Shown here: positions 1 to 8,803 of the stretch, in pieces
How the letters are laid out: every line of letters starts with the position of its first letter
Numbering within the stretch: the stretch's first letter is position 1
IMG/VR virus record: IMGVR_UViG_3300017992_000005
Coordinates: 1 to 39,747 of that record
DNA length: 39,747 bases
Origin: a virus
Direction: 5' to 3' (one strand)
Notes under the pieces: model-generated
The model's database searches: none
The model's input: the letters and a program-made list of their open reading frames with translations, nothing else
What the model was told of the DNA's origin: nothing
Made by a program: the position numbers and the translations under genes

Positions 1-123
1 CGTCGCCAACCAGCACGACGTTGTGCTTGTCCTGGCTGGGTCGAGTGGCAACACGCTCTCGGCCGCGCTGACTTGGGACAAGAGCTACACGCACCTTGTG
101 GGCATGTGCGCCCCCTCAATGGC
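1..123. repeat. Terminal overlap, identical to 39625-39747
   Basis: The first 123 bases are repeated exactly at the end of the window. The copy lies inside one open reading frame that reads through the join, so it is best explained as the overlap of a circular or circularly permuted assembly, not a biological terminal repeat. Trimmed, the molecule is 39,624 bp. A true direct terminal repeat cannot be excluded from sequence alone. Confidence 0.93.
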
Positions 124-790
124 GGGCCAGCGCGCGCGGATTTTCCAGCTCTCGACGCTGACCGGCGCCTCGCCGTTGATCAACGTCACCGCCTCGGGCT
201 GTATTTTCAAGAGCCTGTACGTGTTCCAGGGCGTTGACGATGCCACGTCGCTGATCAATGTCCAGGTGACTGGCGGCCGCAATTACTTCGAGAACGTGCA
301 CTTTGCTGGGGGCGGCCATGCGACTATGGCTATCAATGGCGGCGCCAGCCTCAAACTCGACGCGGCCGAGGAAAACCTTTTCCGCCATTGCACTATTGGC
401 GTCGATACGGTGGCCGCAGCGACCGGCATGGTTGGCATTCTCTTTGACACGGAGGCCCATCGAAACGTGTTCGAGGACTGCCATCTTTCCATGCTGGCCG
501 GGCACGCTGGCGCCGCGTGGGTCGAGGTGGCCGACGGCACCGGGATCGACCGCTACACCATTTTCAACCGCTGTATTTTCAGCAACACGAACAAAGAGAA
601 CTTTGAGATGTCTAGCGGCTTTGTGATCCCGGCCGTCGCCGCGAACAAGCCCGCTCGGTTCATTCTCAAGAATTGCATCGGCTACGGTGCCGCCAAGTGG
701 GACGCCAACGATCGCGGCGTGCTTCTGGGCGATATGAACGCCGTCACCGGTGCGGATCTTTCCGGCGTGGCCGTCGAGATCGTCACCTAA
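1..790 (+). CDS. Right-handed beta-helix virion protein (3' part; begins at 39458)
   Basis: This is the continuation of the gene that starts with GTG at 39458. Joined across the circle it encodes 318 residues. The reading frame stays open without interruption, and the ATG at 23 is only an internal methionine. The body shows short beta-strand repeats rich in Asn, Phe and Gly (for example FENVHF, FEDCHL, FNRCIF), typical of pectate-lyase-like parallel beta-helices. I see no obvious catalytic motif. Its place directly after the major capsid gene suggests a head-associated protein such as a decoration protein or head fibre; a tail spike is less likely there. Fold assignment is by repeat pattern; function is inferred from position. 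Confidence 0.75.
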   Translation, partial: VANQHDVVLVLAGSSGNTLSAALTWDKSYTHLVGMCAPSMAGQRARIFQLSTLTGASPLINVTASGCIFKSLYVFQGVDDATSLINVQVTGGRNYFENVHFAGGGHATMAINGGASLKLDAAEENLFRHCTIGVDTVAAATGMVGILFDTEAHRNVFEDCHLSMLAGHAGAAWVEVADGTGIDRYTIFNRCIFSNTNKENFEMSSGFVIPAVAANKPARFILKNCIGYGAAKWDANDRGVLLGDMNAVTGADLSGVAVEIVT

Positions 791-838
791 GACGCGGGCG
801 CCCAGCTCGCTTAGATCAAAGCACAAGGAGATCAAGCT

Positions 839-1219
839 ATGGCACAGGGAAAGGGTTGTCTGTATGGCAGCTTGACGGCTGCTACCACGACCGCGGGCGG
901 CGATGCGCTCAACTTGGCTAACCCCGAGGGCGCGGATCTGCTTATTACGCGCTTTATCATCGACGTGACCACGGAGGCCACCGGCGCGGCCACCGTTGAC
1001 GCGGGAGTTGCCGCCACCGGCACCACCAATGACGAGCTTCTCGATGGCGTTGACGTTGGGTCTGCCGCGATTCTGACCGACAACTTGGCCGGGGTCGTTG
1101 CAGGTGACGTTGCCGCCGCAGTTGTGGAGTGGGGCTCTGACGAGTACGTCACTGTCACACCCAGCGCGACGCTCGCCGGTTTGGTCGGCACCTACTATAT
1201 CGAATACGTCCACGCCTAG
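839..1219 (+). CDS. Small structural protein, possible capsid decoration protein
   Basis: 126 residues, with ribosome binding site AAGGAG eight bases before the ATG. The protein is rich in Ala, Gly, Thr and Val, with almost no Lys or Arg and many short predicted beta strands, the composition of small beta-sandwich virion proteins. It sits between the beta-helix protein and the first head-tail connector, in the late operon. No family was recognised with certainty. A decoration or cement role is inferred from composition and position only. Confidence 0.6.
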   Translation: MAQGKGCLYGSLTAATTTAGGDALNLANPEGADLLITRFIIDVTTEATGAATVDAGVAATGTTNDELLDGVDVGSAAILTDNLAGVVAGDVAAAVVEWGSDEYVTVTPSATLAGLVGTYYIEYVHA

Positions 1220-1231
1220 CGGGGGTGACTA

Positions 1232-1600
1232 ATGACCGCAACCGCAACGCAGATCGCAAGGCTCCGCCGGATGGTCGCAGAGCCGACCACCGATACCTAT
1301 GACGATGACGCCCTCTCGACTCTGATCGAAGAGTATCCGCTGACCGACTCTGACGGGTACGAATCCGACGAAGATGACTGGACGGCGACCTATGATCTGC
1401 ACGCGGCGGCGGGGGACGTTTGGGAAGAGAAGGCCGCCTCTGTGGCGAACCGAATGGACTTTGACGCAGATGGCGGCAACTTCTCGGCGTCGCAGCTCTA
1501 CGACCAATACCAGCGCTCGGCGGCGTATCACCTGGCCCGGCGCTCGGCGGCCTCGCGGGTCGTGGTGATCGCGCCAGAGATTGTGACCGATGCTGACTAG
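1232..1600 (+). CDS. Head-tail connector (adaptor), gp6-like
   Basis: 122 residues. The pattern is that of phage adaptor proteins binding below the portal: an N-terminal helix with LRRMVAEP, an acidic stretch, then a conserved helical core ending in tyrosine- and arginine-rich YQRSAAYHLARRSA. The core segment AAAGDVWEEKAASVANRMDF is characteristic of the family. The stop overlaps the start of the next connector gene, as usual in the neck cassette. It would form the first ring of the neck. Confidence 0.8.
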   Translation: MTATATQIARLRRMVAEPTTDTYDDDALSTLIEEYPLTDSDGYESDEDDWTATYDLHAAAGDVWEEKAASVANRMDFDADGGNFSASQLYDQYQRSAAYHLARRSAASRVVVIAPEIVTDAD

Positions 1601-1973
1601 TACTGATTTTGAGGTCATGCGCTTGGCGCAAGAGGCCCACATGCACGATACGTGCATTCTGAGGACTCGCATCAGTGGCGCGGTCGATGAGTTCAACGTG
1701 CCGCAGCAAAGCTGGCAGACCAGCGCCCCGCTCGACTGCGGCCTAACCTTGGCGCGCAGCCGCGAGCTGATGCCGGGTACCGAAGTCCCCATTTATGACG
1801 CCAGGCTCCGTCTGGCGCACGACACCGAATTGACCAGTTTTGACCGGATTCGTGTCACGCACCGATACGGCGAGCATCTGCTCGTCCCGCTCGAGTTCGA
1901 GGTTGTGGGCGAGCCCCGCCTCGGCCCGAGTGGCCTGGTGCTAGACTTGCGGACGGTCATGGAAGGAACCTAA
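1590..1973 (+). CDS. Head closure (stopper) protein
   Basis: 127 residues, starting inside the preceding gene (11-base overlap). It begins with the typical stopper N-terminus (MLTSTDFEVMRLAQEAHM followed by DTCILR), then a beta-rich domain with a conserved-looking EVVGE segment near the C-terminus. Head-closure proteins form the second ring of the neck and gate DNA exit. Assignment rests on this sequence pattern and on gene order (adaptor, stopper, neck, tail terminator). Confidence 0.72.
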   Translation: MLTSTDFEVMRLAQEAHMHDTCILRTRISGAVDEFNVPQQSWQTSAPLDCGLTLARSRELMPGTEVPIYDARLRLAHDTELTSFDRIRVTHRYGEHLLVPLEFEVVGEPRLGPSGLVLDLRTVMEGT

Positions 1974-1976
1974 GAC

Positions 1977-2312
1977 ATGGCGAGAACCACAGTATCAGCC
2001 CAGCTAGCAGCGCGGACGGGCGTCACGCCCAGCTACAACGAGGCGACCGAGACGGACGGCGATGCTTTCCTGAATCACGGAGAGACAATCATCCACATTC
2101 TGAATACCGGCGACGAAACAACGCTTACCATCCAAACGCCGGGCACGGTGGACGGCCTGGCGATCCCCGACCGCGAGGTGACCATCCCAGCCACGACCGG
2201 CGACAAGATCGTCGGCCCATTTCCGCCCGAGAGCTACAACCAGTCGGATGGGAAGGTCTATATCGACTGGTCTCAGGTGACCGGCGTCACGTTCGCCGTG
2301 ATCCAGGTCTAG
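1977..2312 (+). CDS. Small beta-rich virion protein of the neck cassette
   Basis: 111 residues, mostly beta strand, with the pattern seen in a widespread small phage structural protein: an N-terminal ARTGVTPSY, a central HILNTGDETTLTIQTP, then a conserved VGPFPPESYNQSDGKVYIDW segment. It lies between the stopper and the gp10-like neck protein, three bases after the preceding stop. The family is usually annotated as hypothetical; decoration or neck-stabilising function is an inference. Confidence 0.62.
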   Translation: MARTTVSAQLAARTGVTPSYNEATETDGDAFLNHGETIIHILNTGDETTLTIQTPGTVDGLAIPDREVTIPATTGDKIVGPFPPESYNQSDGKVYIDWSQVTGVTFAVIQV

Positions 2313-2322
2313 GCGGCGCATC

Positions 2323-2742
2323 GTGGGTGTCAACTGGTACAAGCAACGGGCGCTGCTCGAAATCGAGGACGCGACCGACGACCTGCTACTCGCGCTGGCC
2401 CTACGCGGCGAGGGCAAGGCGAAAATCAATATCACCGACAACGACCAGATTGACACCGGGTTCATGCGCAACGCCATCTATGCCGTCGGCCCGGGCCAGA
2501 GCAACTATCACGAGACGCAGCCGAGCGGCTTCTACACCAACACTGACGGCGAGCAAGTGGCCCGCGAGCGATTGCCTGAAACAGTCGAGGTCAAAAAGCA
2601 CGAGGCCGCCATCGTGGTCGCCGCCGAGTACGCGGTGCATCAAGAGATGCGGCAATCGTTCCTTTACAAAGCCCTTGAACAGCTCAAGGGTGAAGAGTTC
2701 AAGGCCGCGGTCAAATCAGCAGCACTCAAGGGCAGCCCATGA
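2323..2742 (+). CDS. Neck protein, HK97 gp10-like
   Basis: 139 residues from a GTG start. It has an N-terminal amphipathic helix (WYKQRALLEIEDATDDLLLA), a middle region ending in a Tyr/His/Gly-rich segment, and a final AAEYAVHQEMRQSFLYKAL segment. The conserved Y-A-x-x-x-E near the C-terminus followed by FLYKAL is the hallmark of the HK97 gp10 family of tail-to-head joining proteins. The stop overlaps the next ATG (ATGA). Confidence 0.78.
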   Translation: MGVNWYKQRALLEIEDATDDLLLALALRGEGKAKINITDNDQIDTGFMRNAIYAVGPGQSNYHETQPSGFYTNTDGEQVARERLPETVEVKKHEAAIVVAAEYAVHQEMRQSFLYKALEQLKGEEFKAAVKSAALKGSP

Positions 2743-3131
2743 TCAACGCACCGGCCGCAATTCTGGCCACGCTTCAGGCGGCGCCAGCCGTCACCAACTT
2801 GACCACGACCGCGCGGATCTGGGCAGAACACAACGAGCCGCCCAAGGGTTATGCCATCGCCGACGGCCCATGTATCACGTTCAAGACGCGCGGCGGGGGG
2901 GCGGACTATTCTGACGTGCTGCTTGAGCCCAGCGTGCAGGTGCTTTGCATCGCGGCCACTGTGGCCGATACGCACGAGCTTTACAGGGCAATCTATGACG
3001 CCCTGCAGAATGCCCATAACGGTACGATCAAGTGGGTTCGGAATGAAACGCTTGGACAGACCATCTCCATGCAGGGGACCGGCTGGCCGGCGAATCTCAG
3101 TTATTGGCGGTTTTGCATCGCCAATGCATAG
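2739..3131 (+). CDS. Tail terminator / tail completion protein
   Basis: 130 residues, overlapping the previous gene by 4 bases. The alpha/beta arrangement (N-terminal helix with ILATLQAAPAV, middle strand VLLEPSVQVLCIA, helix ELYRAIYDALQNA) fits the tail completion family that caps the finished tail tube. It directly precedes the tail tube gene, the position this protein occupies in most siphoviruses. Confidence 0.72.
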   Translation: MINAPAAILATLQAAPAVTNLTTTARIWAEHNEPPKGYAIADGPCITFKTRGGGADYSDVLLEPSVQVLCIAATVADTHELYRAIYDALQNAHNGTIKWVRNETLGQTISMQGTGWPANLSYWRFCIANA

Positions 3132-3142
3132 GAGGCCAGACA

Positions 3143-3742
3143 ATGGCAGTAGCAGATATCTTTAAGGGGCCGGTCGCCATCTGGCGCGCCCCGGTTGGGG
3201 AGACGCTTCCCGACGAGAGCACCGTAGCCTATGGGGCTGCGTGGGGTGGAAACTGGGCGACCTACGGGTACACCAAGACGCCCACGAGCTTCAACCCCGA
3301 GTATGAGAACGCCGATGTGATGATCCAGGAATCGCTCGCCGCGGTTGATCGTTTCCGCACGGCGGAGAAGATCACCATCGAGACGACCCTGGCAGAGCTC
3401 ACCGGTGACAACCTTGAGGAAGTCCTCGAGGGCACCAAGACGGTCACCGCCGCGGCTGCCGCACAAGTTGGCATGACCGAGGTCGAGAGCGGCGACGAGT
3501 TCATCCTCACCAAGTACGCTTGGGGCCTGGAAGGGCTCTACCAGACCGACGCTGGCGACCAGTTTCCCGTCCGCTTTTTCCTCTACAAGGGCACTGTCAC
3601 CATTGGCGGACCGCTCGAGTTCGGCAAAGAGGATTATCCCGGCATCACCTGTCGAATCGAGGGGATCGCGGATCTGGCCAAGGATCGTGGCAAGCGATTG
3701 TTCAAGTTCCAGAAAGTCACCGCCGCCGTAACCGGCCCTTAG
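3143..3742 (+). CDS. Major tail tube protein
   Basis: 199 residues from ATG at 3143, chosen because GGAGG lies 7 bases upstream; an upstream in-frame ATG at 3104 overlaps the previous gene and lacks such a site. The sequence opens with a GPVAIWRAPVGE segment, then alternating strands and the LTGDNLEEVLEG helix typical of tail tube monomers. It precedes the tail chaperone and tape measure genes, the canonical position. It would polymerise around the tape measure to form the tail. Confidence 0.82.
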   Translation: MAVADIFKGPVAIWRAPVGETLPDESTVAYGAAWGGNWATYGYTKTPTSFNPEYENADVMIQESLAAVDRFRTAEKITIETTLAELTGDNLEEVLEGTKTVTAAAAAQVGMTEVESGDEFILTKYAWGLEGLYQTDAGDQFPVRFFLYKGTVTIGGPLEFGKEDYPGITCRIEGIADLAKDRGKRLFKFQKVTAAVTGP

Positions 3743-3815
3743 AGCGGTGGGCAACAAATCGGGACAAATGCGGCGGGGTGGCTCGATACCATCCCGCCGC
3801 CAAGGGGAGGGAATA

Positions 3816-4214
3816 ATGCAAACGGTAACGGTCACACTGGGCAGCGTTGAGTACGAGGTAAGGGAGCTGTCCGCGCGCAAGAATCGCAAGTGGCGGGCCG
3901 AGGTCAAGGCCGAGATCGCCAAGCTCTCGGGAATCCTTGACGGCAAAGACCTGGAATTGAGCGCAGAGAACATCAAGGGCCTGATCGACAAGGCCAGCGA
4001 GCTGGTGCTCGAAACGCCCGACCTGATCGCGGATCTCTTGTTCTCCTACTCGCCCGAACTCAGGGCGGACCAGAAGCGCATCCTCGACGAGTGCTACGAG
4101 AGCGAGCTGATGAACGCCTTTGTCGCGGTGCTCAAGCTCGCGTTCCCTTTTGGGGAGCTGATCGGTCGGCTCGTCGGCCTTGGCTCGAACGACGGCACGA
4201 CTATCACGAGCTAG
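3816..4214 (+). CDS. Tail assembly chaperone, zero-frame product (G-like)
   Basis: 132 residues from ATG at 3816, with AGGGGAGGG just upstream; a longer reading from 3747 lacks a good ribosome site. The protein is helical and charged (RELSARKNRKWRAEVKAEIA). Together with the overlapping -1 frame it forms the tail chaperone pair that coats the tape measure before tube assembly, equivalent to lambda G and GT. The slippery site is at 4145-4151. It lies between tube and tape measure genes, the position conserved across siphoviruses. Confidence 0.85.
   Translation: MQTVTVTLGSVEYEVRELSARKNRKWRAEVKAEIAKLSGILDGKDLELSAENIKGLIDKASELVLETPDLIADLLFSYSPELRADQKRILDECYESELMNAFVAVLKLAFPFGELIGRLVGLGSNDGTTITS
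4145..4151 (+). promoter_or_regulatory. Slippery heptamer for -1 ribosomal frameshift
   Basis: CCCTTTT read in the zero frame as C CCT TTT is a perfect X XXY YYZ slippery heptamer. A -1 shift here leads into an open frame that runs to 4420. A possible stimulatory stem (GAGC at 4155-4158 pairing with GCTC at 4169-4172) lies just downstream; this part is weaker. Confidence 0.8.
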
Positions 4215-4420
4215 CCCTTAGCGAGTGGGGCCTTTGGGACGACGAGCTTGATGACATCGATCTGACCCTACTCGTGGATTCATACGTAACGCGCAAGCGA
4301 TACGAGGCCCGCATTTTCGCGATTGCCGCCCTCGAAGTCGAAAACGAAGCATACAAGGCTGCCAAGCATCCCGAAGTCTCGGCGGACACCATGCTCGGTG
4401 ATCTGGGGGTCAATCTCTAA
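4151..4420 (+). CDS. Tail assembly chaperone, -1 frame extension (T part of GT)
   Basis: This frame has no convincing start of its own and should be read only after the -1 shift, giving a fusion of about 201 residues (112 from the zero frame plus 89). The extension carries LSEWGLWDDELDDIDLTLL and a helical tail (VTRKRYEARIFAIAALEVEN), similar to the C-terminal extensions that contact the tape measure. Its TAA shares a base with the tape measure ATG at 4420. Confidence 0.8.
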   Translation, partial: WGADRSARRPWLERRHDYHELALSEWGLWDDELDDIDLTLLVDSYVTRKRYEARIFAIAALEVENEAYKAAKHPEVSADTMLGDLGVNL

Positions 4421-7400
4421 TGGCAATCACTCTGGGCGAGGCGCTGGTCAAGCTCCGCGCCGAGGATTCACAACTAGATAAGGCGTTCGACCAGGGCGAG
4501 AAAAAAGCCAAGGGCTGGGTCTCCAAGGTCGGCGGGCTCATCAGTGGCGGGCTAAAAGCCGGCCTGATCGGTGCTGGCGTAGGAATCACCGGCGCCGCCG
4601 TCGGCATTGGCAAGGCCGTCATGGACGCCGTGCCAGTCAAGGGGATGCAGGCCGCCTTTGATGGGCTCGCCGCGAACGCGGGCAAGACGGGCGAGGAGGT
4701 CATGGAGGAGCTGAAACGCGGCTCCCAGCGCATGATCTCCAAGGGCGACCTTTATCAGACGTACAACTCGGCGGCGCAGCTCGTGTCGCAAGCCTTCGCC
4801 GAGCAACTGCCCGACGCCATGGGGTACCTGGGCAAAGTAGCCCAGGCGACCGGCGAGGACATGGGGTTCTTGCTTGACAGCCTGGTCAAGGGCGTTGGGC
4901 GCCTGAGCCCCGCGATCCTCGACAACTTGGCCATTCAGGTTAACGCAACCGAGGCATACGACGCATACGCCGCCTCCATCGGCGTGTCCGCTGACGAGCT
5001 GACCAAGCAGCAACAGCAGACGGCCATGATGAACATGGTCCTCGAAAAGCTGGCCGAGAACACCGCCGCCATGCCCGAGGTCATGGGCAGCATGACTCAA
5101 ATCGTGGCGGCGACCAAGGCCGAGTTCACCGACGCCAAGGATGCAATCGGCCTGGCGTTCATGCCGGTGGTTCAAGAGCTGGCCACGCTGGCGCTGCCCA
5201 TTTTGAGCGAGGCGCTCGGTAAAGTAGGGCCAATAGCAGAAAACATTGCTGGTTGGCTGGGCGAGAATCTGCCGACCGCCATCAGCACAGCGAGCACGTT
5301 CTTCGGCAATCTGTGGACGGCGATCCAGTGGGTGTTCACCGGCGAGGGTGCCGAGATCGATTGGTGGCACGAGATCGTGGGCGTGTTCGGTTTGAGCGAG
5401 GAGGCCGGCGGCAAGCTGGCGGATAAGCTCTACGCCCTAGGAGTCTGGCTAAGCGAGACCGTTCCCGTGGTTATCGAGGCGGCTCGGAGTGCGTGGTCCG
5501 ACGTGCTGCTCCCCGCGCTCGACGCCGTGTGGTTGTTCGTCCAGGATAGCCTTGTGCCGGCCCTCTCCGTCATGGGCTCCTGGCTGTTGGAGCAACTGCC
5601 GACGGCCATCGAGGGGCTGAAGACTGCTTGGGAAACCGTGCTCTTGCCCGCTATGACGACTGTCTGGTCTTTTGTGCAGACATCGCTTGTGCCCGCGTTC
5701 GAGCAGGTGGCCACGTTTATCTCGGAGAATCTCGATTCAGTCCTGTTCGGGTTGAAAGCGGTGCTTATCACGGTGGTAGTCCCCGCCTTTGTGGCCTGGG
5801 CCGTCGCTGCTGGAACCGCTGCCCTTGCCACTATCACCGCCCTGGCTCCGGTCCTGGTTCCCATCGCCGCTATTGGCGCTGCCGCGGCGGCGCTACACTT
5901 GGCTTGGGAATCGGACTGGCTCGGCATTCGCACCAAGGTGACGACTGCTTGGACCGACCACATCAAGCCGGCATTCGATACGCTGGCGACCTGGTTGACG
6001 ACCACGCTGCCCGAGGGGGCGGCCGCTCTGTGGCTGGCGATCCAAGAGAAGTGGGACGCCATCTCGACCAAGGTGACCGAGGTCAAGGATGCGCTCGTTG
6101 AGCGGTTCGGCACCATCAAGACCTGGCTTACCGAGACGCTGCCCGCCGGCGCCCAGGCGCTATGGGATGCCATCAAAGCCAAGTGGGATCTCATCAGCGG
6201 CAAGGTGTCCTCATCTCGTGACAAGCTGGTGGGCGCCTTCACGTCGATCAAAACCTGGTTCACTAGCCTTCTGCCTGGTGCCCTGGAGGCCATGAAGCGC
6301 GGCTTCTACTCCAAGATGGACGAGCTCAACCCCCGGTGGCGCCAAGATTGGGAGAAGGTCAAAGCCGCGCTCAAGGAAAAGATCGACGCCGCGCGACAGA
6401 AGCTCAGCCTCGCCCTGTTGCTGATTCGGTCAAAGGTCAATTCGTTTCTCACCAAGGTCAAAGACAAGTGGACGGCCGGCTGGGAGAAGGTGCGCAGCGT
6501 TCTTCAGGAAAAGATCGACGCCATCCGCACCAAAATCGTCGCGTGGGCGCTCATCGTCAAGGCCAAGATCGTCACTTTCTTGACCCAGGTTAAGGAAAAG
6601 TGGGACACAATCTGGACTTCGATTGTCACGTTCGTTGCCGGAATCGGGGCCAAGCTCATCACTGCTGCCAGAACAGCACTAAAGCCGTTCGTGACCTTTG
6701 TTCGCACCAAAGTTCAGGAAGTGAAACGCAAGTTCACTGACATCGACTGGGGCCAGGTCGGCCGAAACATCATTGACGGCATCGGCAATGGCATCCGCAA
6801 CGCTGCCCACAGTTTGGGCCAACGGGCAGCCAATGCGGCTCGAGCGGCCCTCGATGCTGCCAAGCGCGCTCTCGGTATCAGCTCGCCCTCCAAGGAGTTC
6901 ATGAAGGTCGGTGACGCCATCATGGAGGGCATGGAGATCGGCCTAAAGCGAAGGGCCAGCCGCCCCGTCGCCGAGGTGGAAAAAACGGCCAAGGCGCTGA
7001 CCGGCGTCTTTTCGAGCATCTCGGGCATGGTCAAGTCTGGCGGCAGCATCGCCTCCGATCTGCCCGACGTATACGACGCCTTGAAGCGGCTCTATGACAA
7101 GGTAGACCCGGCGGAAAAGTTCGTGCAGGTCAAGCTCATTCCCCTGCTCAAGCAGATGCACAAGGTCTTCAAGTACCAGCTCCCGCTCCTGCTCGACGAC
7201 ACAGTGACGGACAGTTTCAAGCGCTGGCAAGACCGCCTGGGCTCGTTGGCCAGCATGATCAAATCCTCGGTGGGAATCGCCACCGACTTGCTCGCCGCCC
7301 ATGACGCCCTGAAAAAGCTATACGCCGGGGTGGATCGAACTGAAAAGTTTGTGCAAACGCTGCTGATTCCCCTGATTCGTCAGATGCACAAGGTGTTCAA

Positions 7401-8802
7401 GTATCAGCTGCCCTTACTGCTTGACGATACAGTGACGGCCAGTTTCAAGCATTGGCAGCAGCGGCTTTCGTCCATCGCCGCCATGATCGCCAGCTCGACT
7501 GGAATCGCCACGGACCTGCTCAAGGCCCACGACGCGCTCAAAGAGCTGTACGCGGGCGTAGATCGAACCGAGAAATTCGTACAGACCCTTTTGATCCCGC
7601 TCATTCGCCAGATGCACAAGGTATTCAAGTACCAGCTACCCCAACTATTCGACGGCTCGATTGACGCCTCGATGCAGCACTGGCAGACCAGGCTTTCGGC
7701 CATCGCGGGGATGATCACCAATTCGACCGCGATTGCTACCGACCTTTTGGCCGCTCACGATGCGCTCAAAAAGCTTTACGACGGCGTGGACCGCACCGAA
7801 AAGTTCGTGCAAACGTTGCTGATCCCGCTTGTCAAGCAAATGCACAAGGTGTTCAAGTACCAGCTCCCCAAGCTGATGGACGACTCTGTAACGGCGAGCT
7901 TTCAGCAATGGCGCGACCGGCTCGCCTCGATTGCTGCCATGATCAAGTCGGTCACCGGGATTGCGACCGACCTGGCAGCGGGACGAGAGGCGCTGGCCAA
8001 GATCGGCGACAACCTCGAAGAGTGGACGATCATTTTGTCCGACCATCTGATCCCCATTATTCGGATGGTTCACAAGGCGTTCAAGTACGAGCTACCCAAG
8101 CTGCTTGACCAGAGCGTCACCGACTCGTTCAACTCTTGGCGGGATCGCCTCGCCTCGATTGCGGGCAGCTTGCAATCGGTGCTCGATATCGTCAAGAACT
8201 TGGGCGAGCTGGCCGAGGCCAAGCTTCCCAAGCGACACATTGCCAACCTGCTCTACAAAGTGCGGACGGTGGCCAGCGGAATCGTGCGAATGGGCAAGAT
8301 CCTCGGCGGCCTCGAAAGCGCGGGAGCGACTGAGGAAGTCGCTGCTATGATCGCGGCTACTCTGGCTCATCTGGCCGAGGCCATCCAATCGACCGAGGGA
8401 ATGCCCAAGATCGCCAGAACGGCGCTGACCCAGCTCGGGCGGATCCTGGCCAACGGCATGGCGCAGCTGCACGAGATTATCACGGGCTCGCTCGAAGGAA
8501 TTGAGGCGACGCTGATTGATCGCACCGAGCCCTTGGCCCTGGCCGCGTTCAACCTGGGCGAAACCATCGGCGCCGAGATCAATCGGGGGTTCGCCTCCCA
8601 GCTTGGCGAGCTGGCGGCCATGGTCAAGGAAGCAACGACGCTGGGCTCCACCGCATTCGGCGCGGCTCAGCTTGCGGCGCAAAACGCCAGCACGACGATG
8701 GAAACCAATCACTATTGGAACCTGACTAACAGCTTCTCGACCCCGACGAACGCCGCCGACGTTTCTGACCAGATCCGAGCTTTGCAACTGGGGGTGGCCT
8801 AG
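4420..8802 (+). CDS. Tail tape measure protein
   Basis: 1460 residues, the longest gene. It begins with a typical tape measure N-terminus (LGEALVKLRAEDSQLDKAF) followed by a glycine/alanine-rich hydrophobic segment at about residues 35-70. A second hydrophobic segment lies near residues 445-495. The middle has loosely repeated tryptophan-bearing helices (TTLPEGAAALWLAIQEKWD, ETLPAGAQALWDAIKAKWD). Residues about 865-1257 hold five 76-residue repeats. Using 1.5 angstrom per residue known for tape measures, the tail would be roughly 200 nm or a little more. I see no lysozyme or peptidase domain. It takes about 11% of the genome. Confidence 0.93.
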   Translation: MAITLGEALVKLRAEDSQLDKAFDQGEKKAKGWVSKVGGLISGGLKAGLIGAGVGITGAAVGIGKAVMDAVPVKGMQAAFDGLAANAGKTGEEVMEELKRGSQRMISKGDLYQTYNSAAQLVSQAFAEQLPDAMGYLGKVAQATGEDMGFLLDSLVKGVGRLSPAILDNLAIQVNATEAYDAYAASIGVSADELTKQQQQTAMMNMVLEKLAENTAAMPEVMGSMTQIVAATKAEFTDAKDAIGLAFMPVVQELATLALPILSEALGKVGPIAENIAGWLGENLPTAISTASTFFGNLWTAIQWVFTGEGAEIDWWHEIVGVFGLSEEAGGKLADKLYALGVWLSETVPVVIEAARSAWSDVLLPALDAVWLFVQDSLVPALSVMGSWLLEQLPTAIEGLKTAWETVLLPAMTTVWSFVQTSLVPAFEQVATFISENLDSVLFGLKAVLITVVVPAFVAWAVAAGTAALATITALAPVLVPIAAIGAAAAALHLAWESDWLGIRTKVTTAWTDHIKPAFDTLATWLTTTLPEGAAALWLAIQEKWDAISTKVTEVKDALVERFGTIKTWLTETLPAGAQALWDAIKAKWDLISGKVSSSRDKLVGAFTSIKTWFTSLLPGALEAMKRGFYSKMDELNPRWRQDWEKVKAALKEKIDAARQKLSLALLLIRSKVNSFLTKVKDKWTAGWEKVRSVLQEKIDAIRTKIVAWALIVKAKIVTFLTQVKEKWDTIWTSIVTFVAGIGAKLITAARTALKPFVTFVRTKVQEVKRKFTDIDWGQVGRNIIDGIGNGIRNAAHSLGQRAANAARAALDAAKRALGISSPSKEFMKVGDAIMEGMEIGLKRRASRPVAEVEKTAKALTGVFSSISGMVKSGGSIASDLPDVYDALKRLYDKVDPAEKFVQVKLIPLLKQMHKVFKYQLPLLLDDTVTDSFKRWQDRLGSLASMIKSSVGIATDLLAAHDALKKLYAGVDRTEKFVQTLLIPLIRQMHKVFKYQLPLLLDDTVTASFKHWQQRLSSIAAMIASSTGIATDLLKAHDALKELYAGVDRTEKFVQTLLIPLIRQMHKVFKYQLPQLFDGSIDASMQHWQTRLSAIAGMITNSTAIATDLLAAHDALKKLYDGVDRTEKFVQTLLIPLVKQMHKVFKYQLPKLMDDSVTASFQQWRDRLASIAAMIKSVTGIATDLAAGREALAKIGDNLEEWTIILSDHLIPIIRMVHKAFKYELPKLLDQSVTDSFNSWRDRLASIAGSLQSVLDIVKNLGELAEAKLPKRHIANLLYKVRTVASGIVRMGKILGGLESAGATEEVAAMIAATLAHLAEAIQSTEGMPKIARTALTQLGRILANGMAQLHEIITGSLEGIEATLIDRTEPLALAAFNLGETIGAEINRGFASQLGELAAMVKEATTLGSTAFGAAQLAAQNASTTMETNHYWNLTNSFSTPTNAADVSDQIRALQLGVA
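7012..8190 (+). repeat. Five 76-residue (228-bp) repeats within the tape measure gene
   Basis: The anchor MHKVFKYQLP (VHKAFKYELP in the last copy) starts at 7156, 7384, 7612, 7840 and 8068, exactly 228 bp apart each time. Each unit also has D-R-T-E-K-F-V-Q-like, LIPL, D-S-F and W-x-x-R-L elements. The DNA copies differ at many positions, mostly synonymous-looking, so the period is held while the sequence drifts. Confidence 0.92.
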
Positions 8803-8803
8803 C

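Noticed and set aside
116-1213. 365-codon minus-strand frame at the window start
   Set aside because: Opposite the beta-helix and small structural genes; low-complexity Arg/Gly/Ala translation typical of a shadow.
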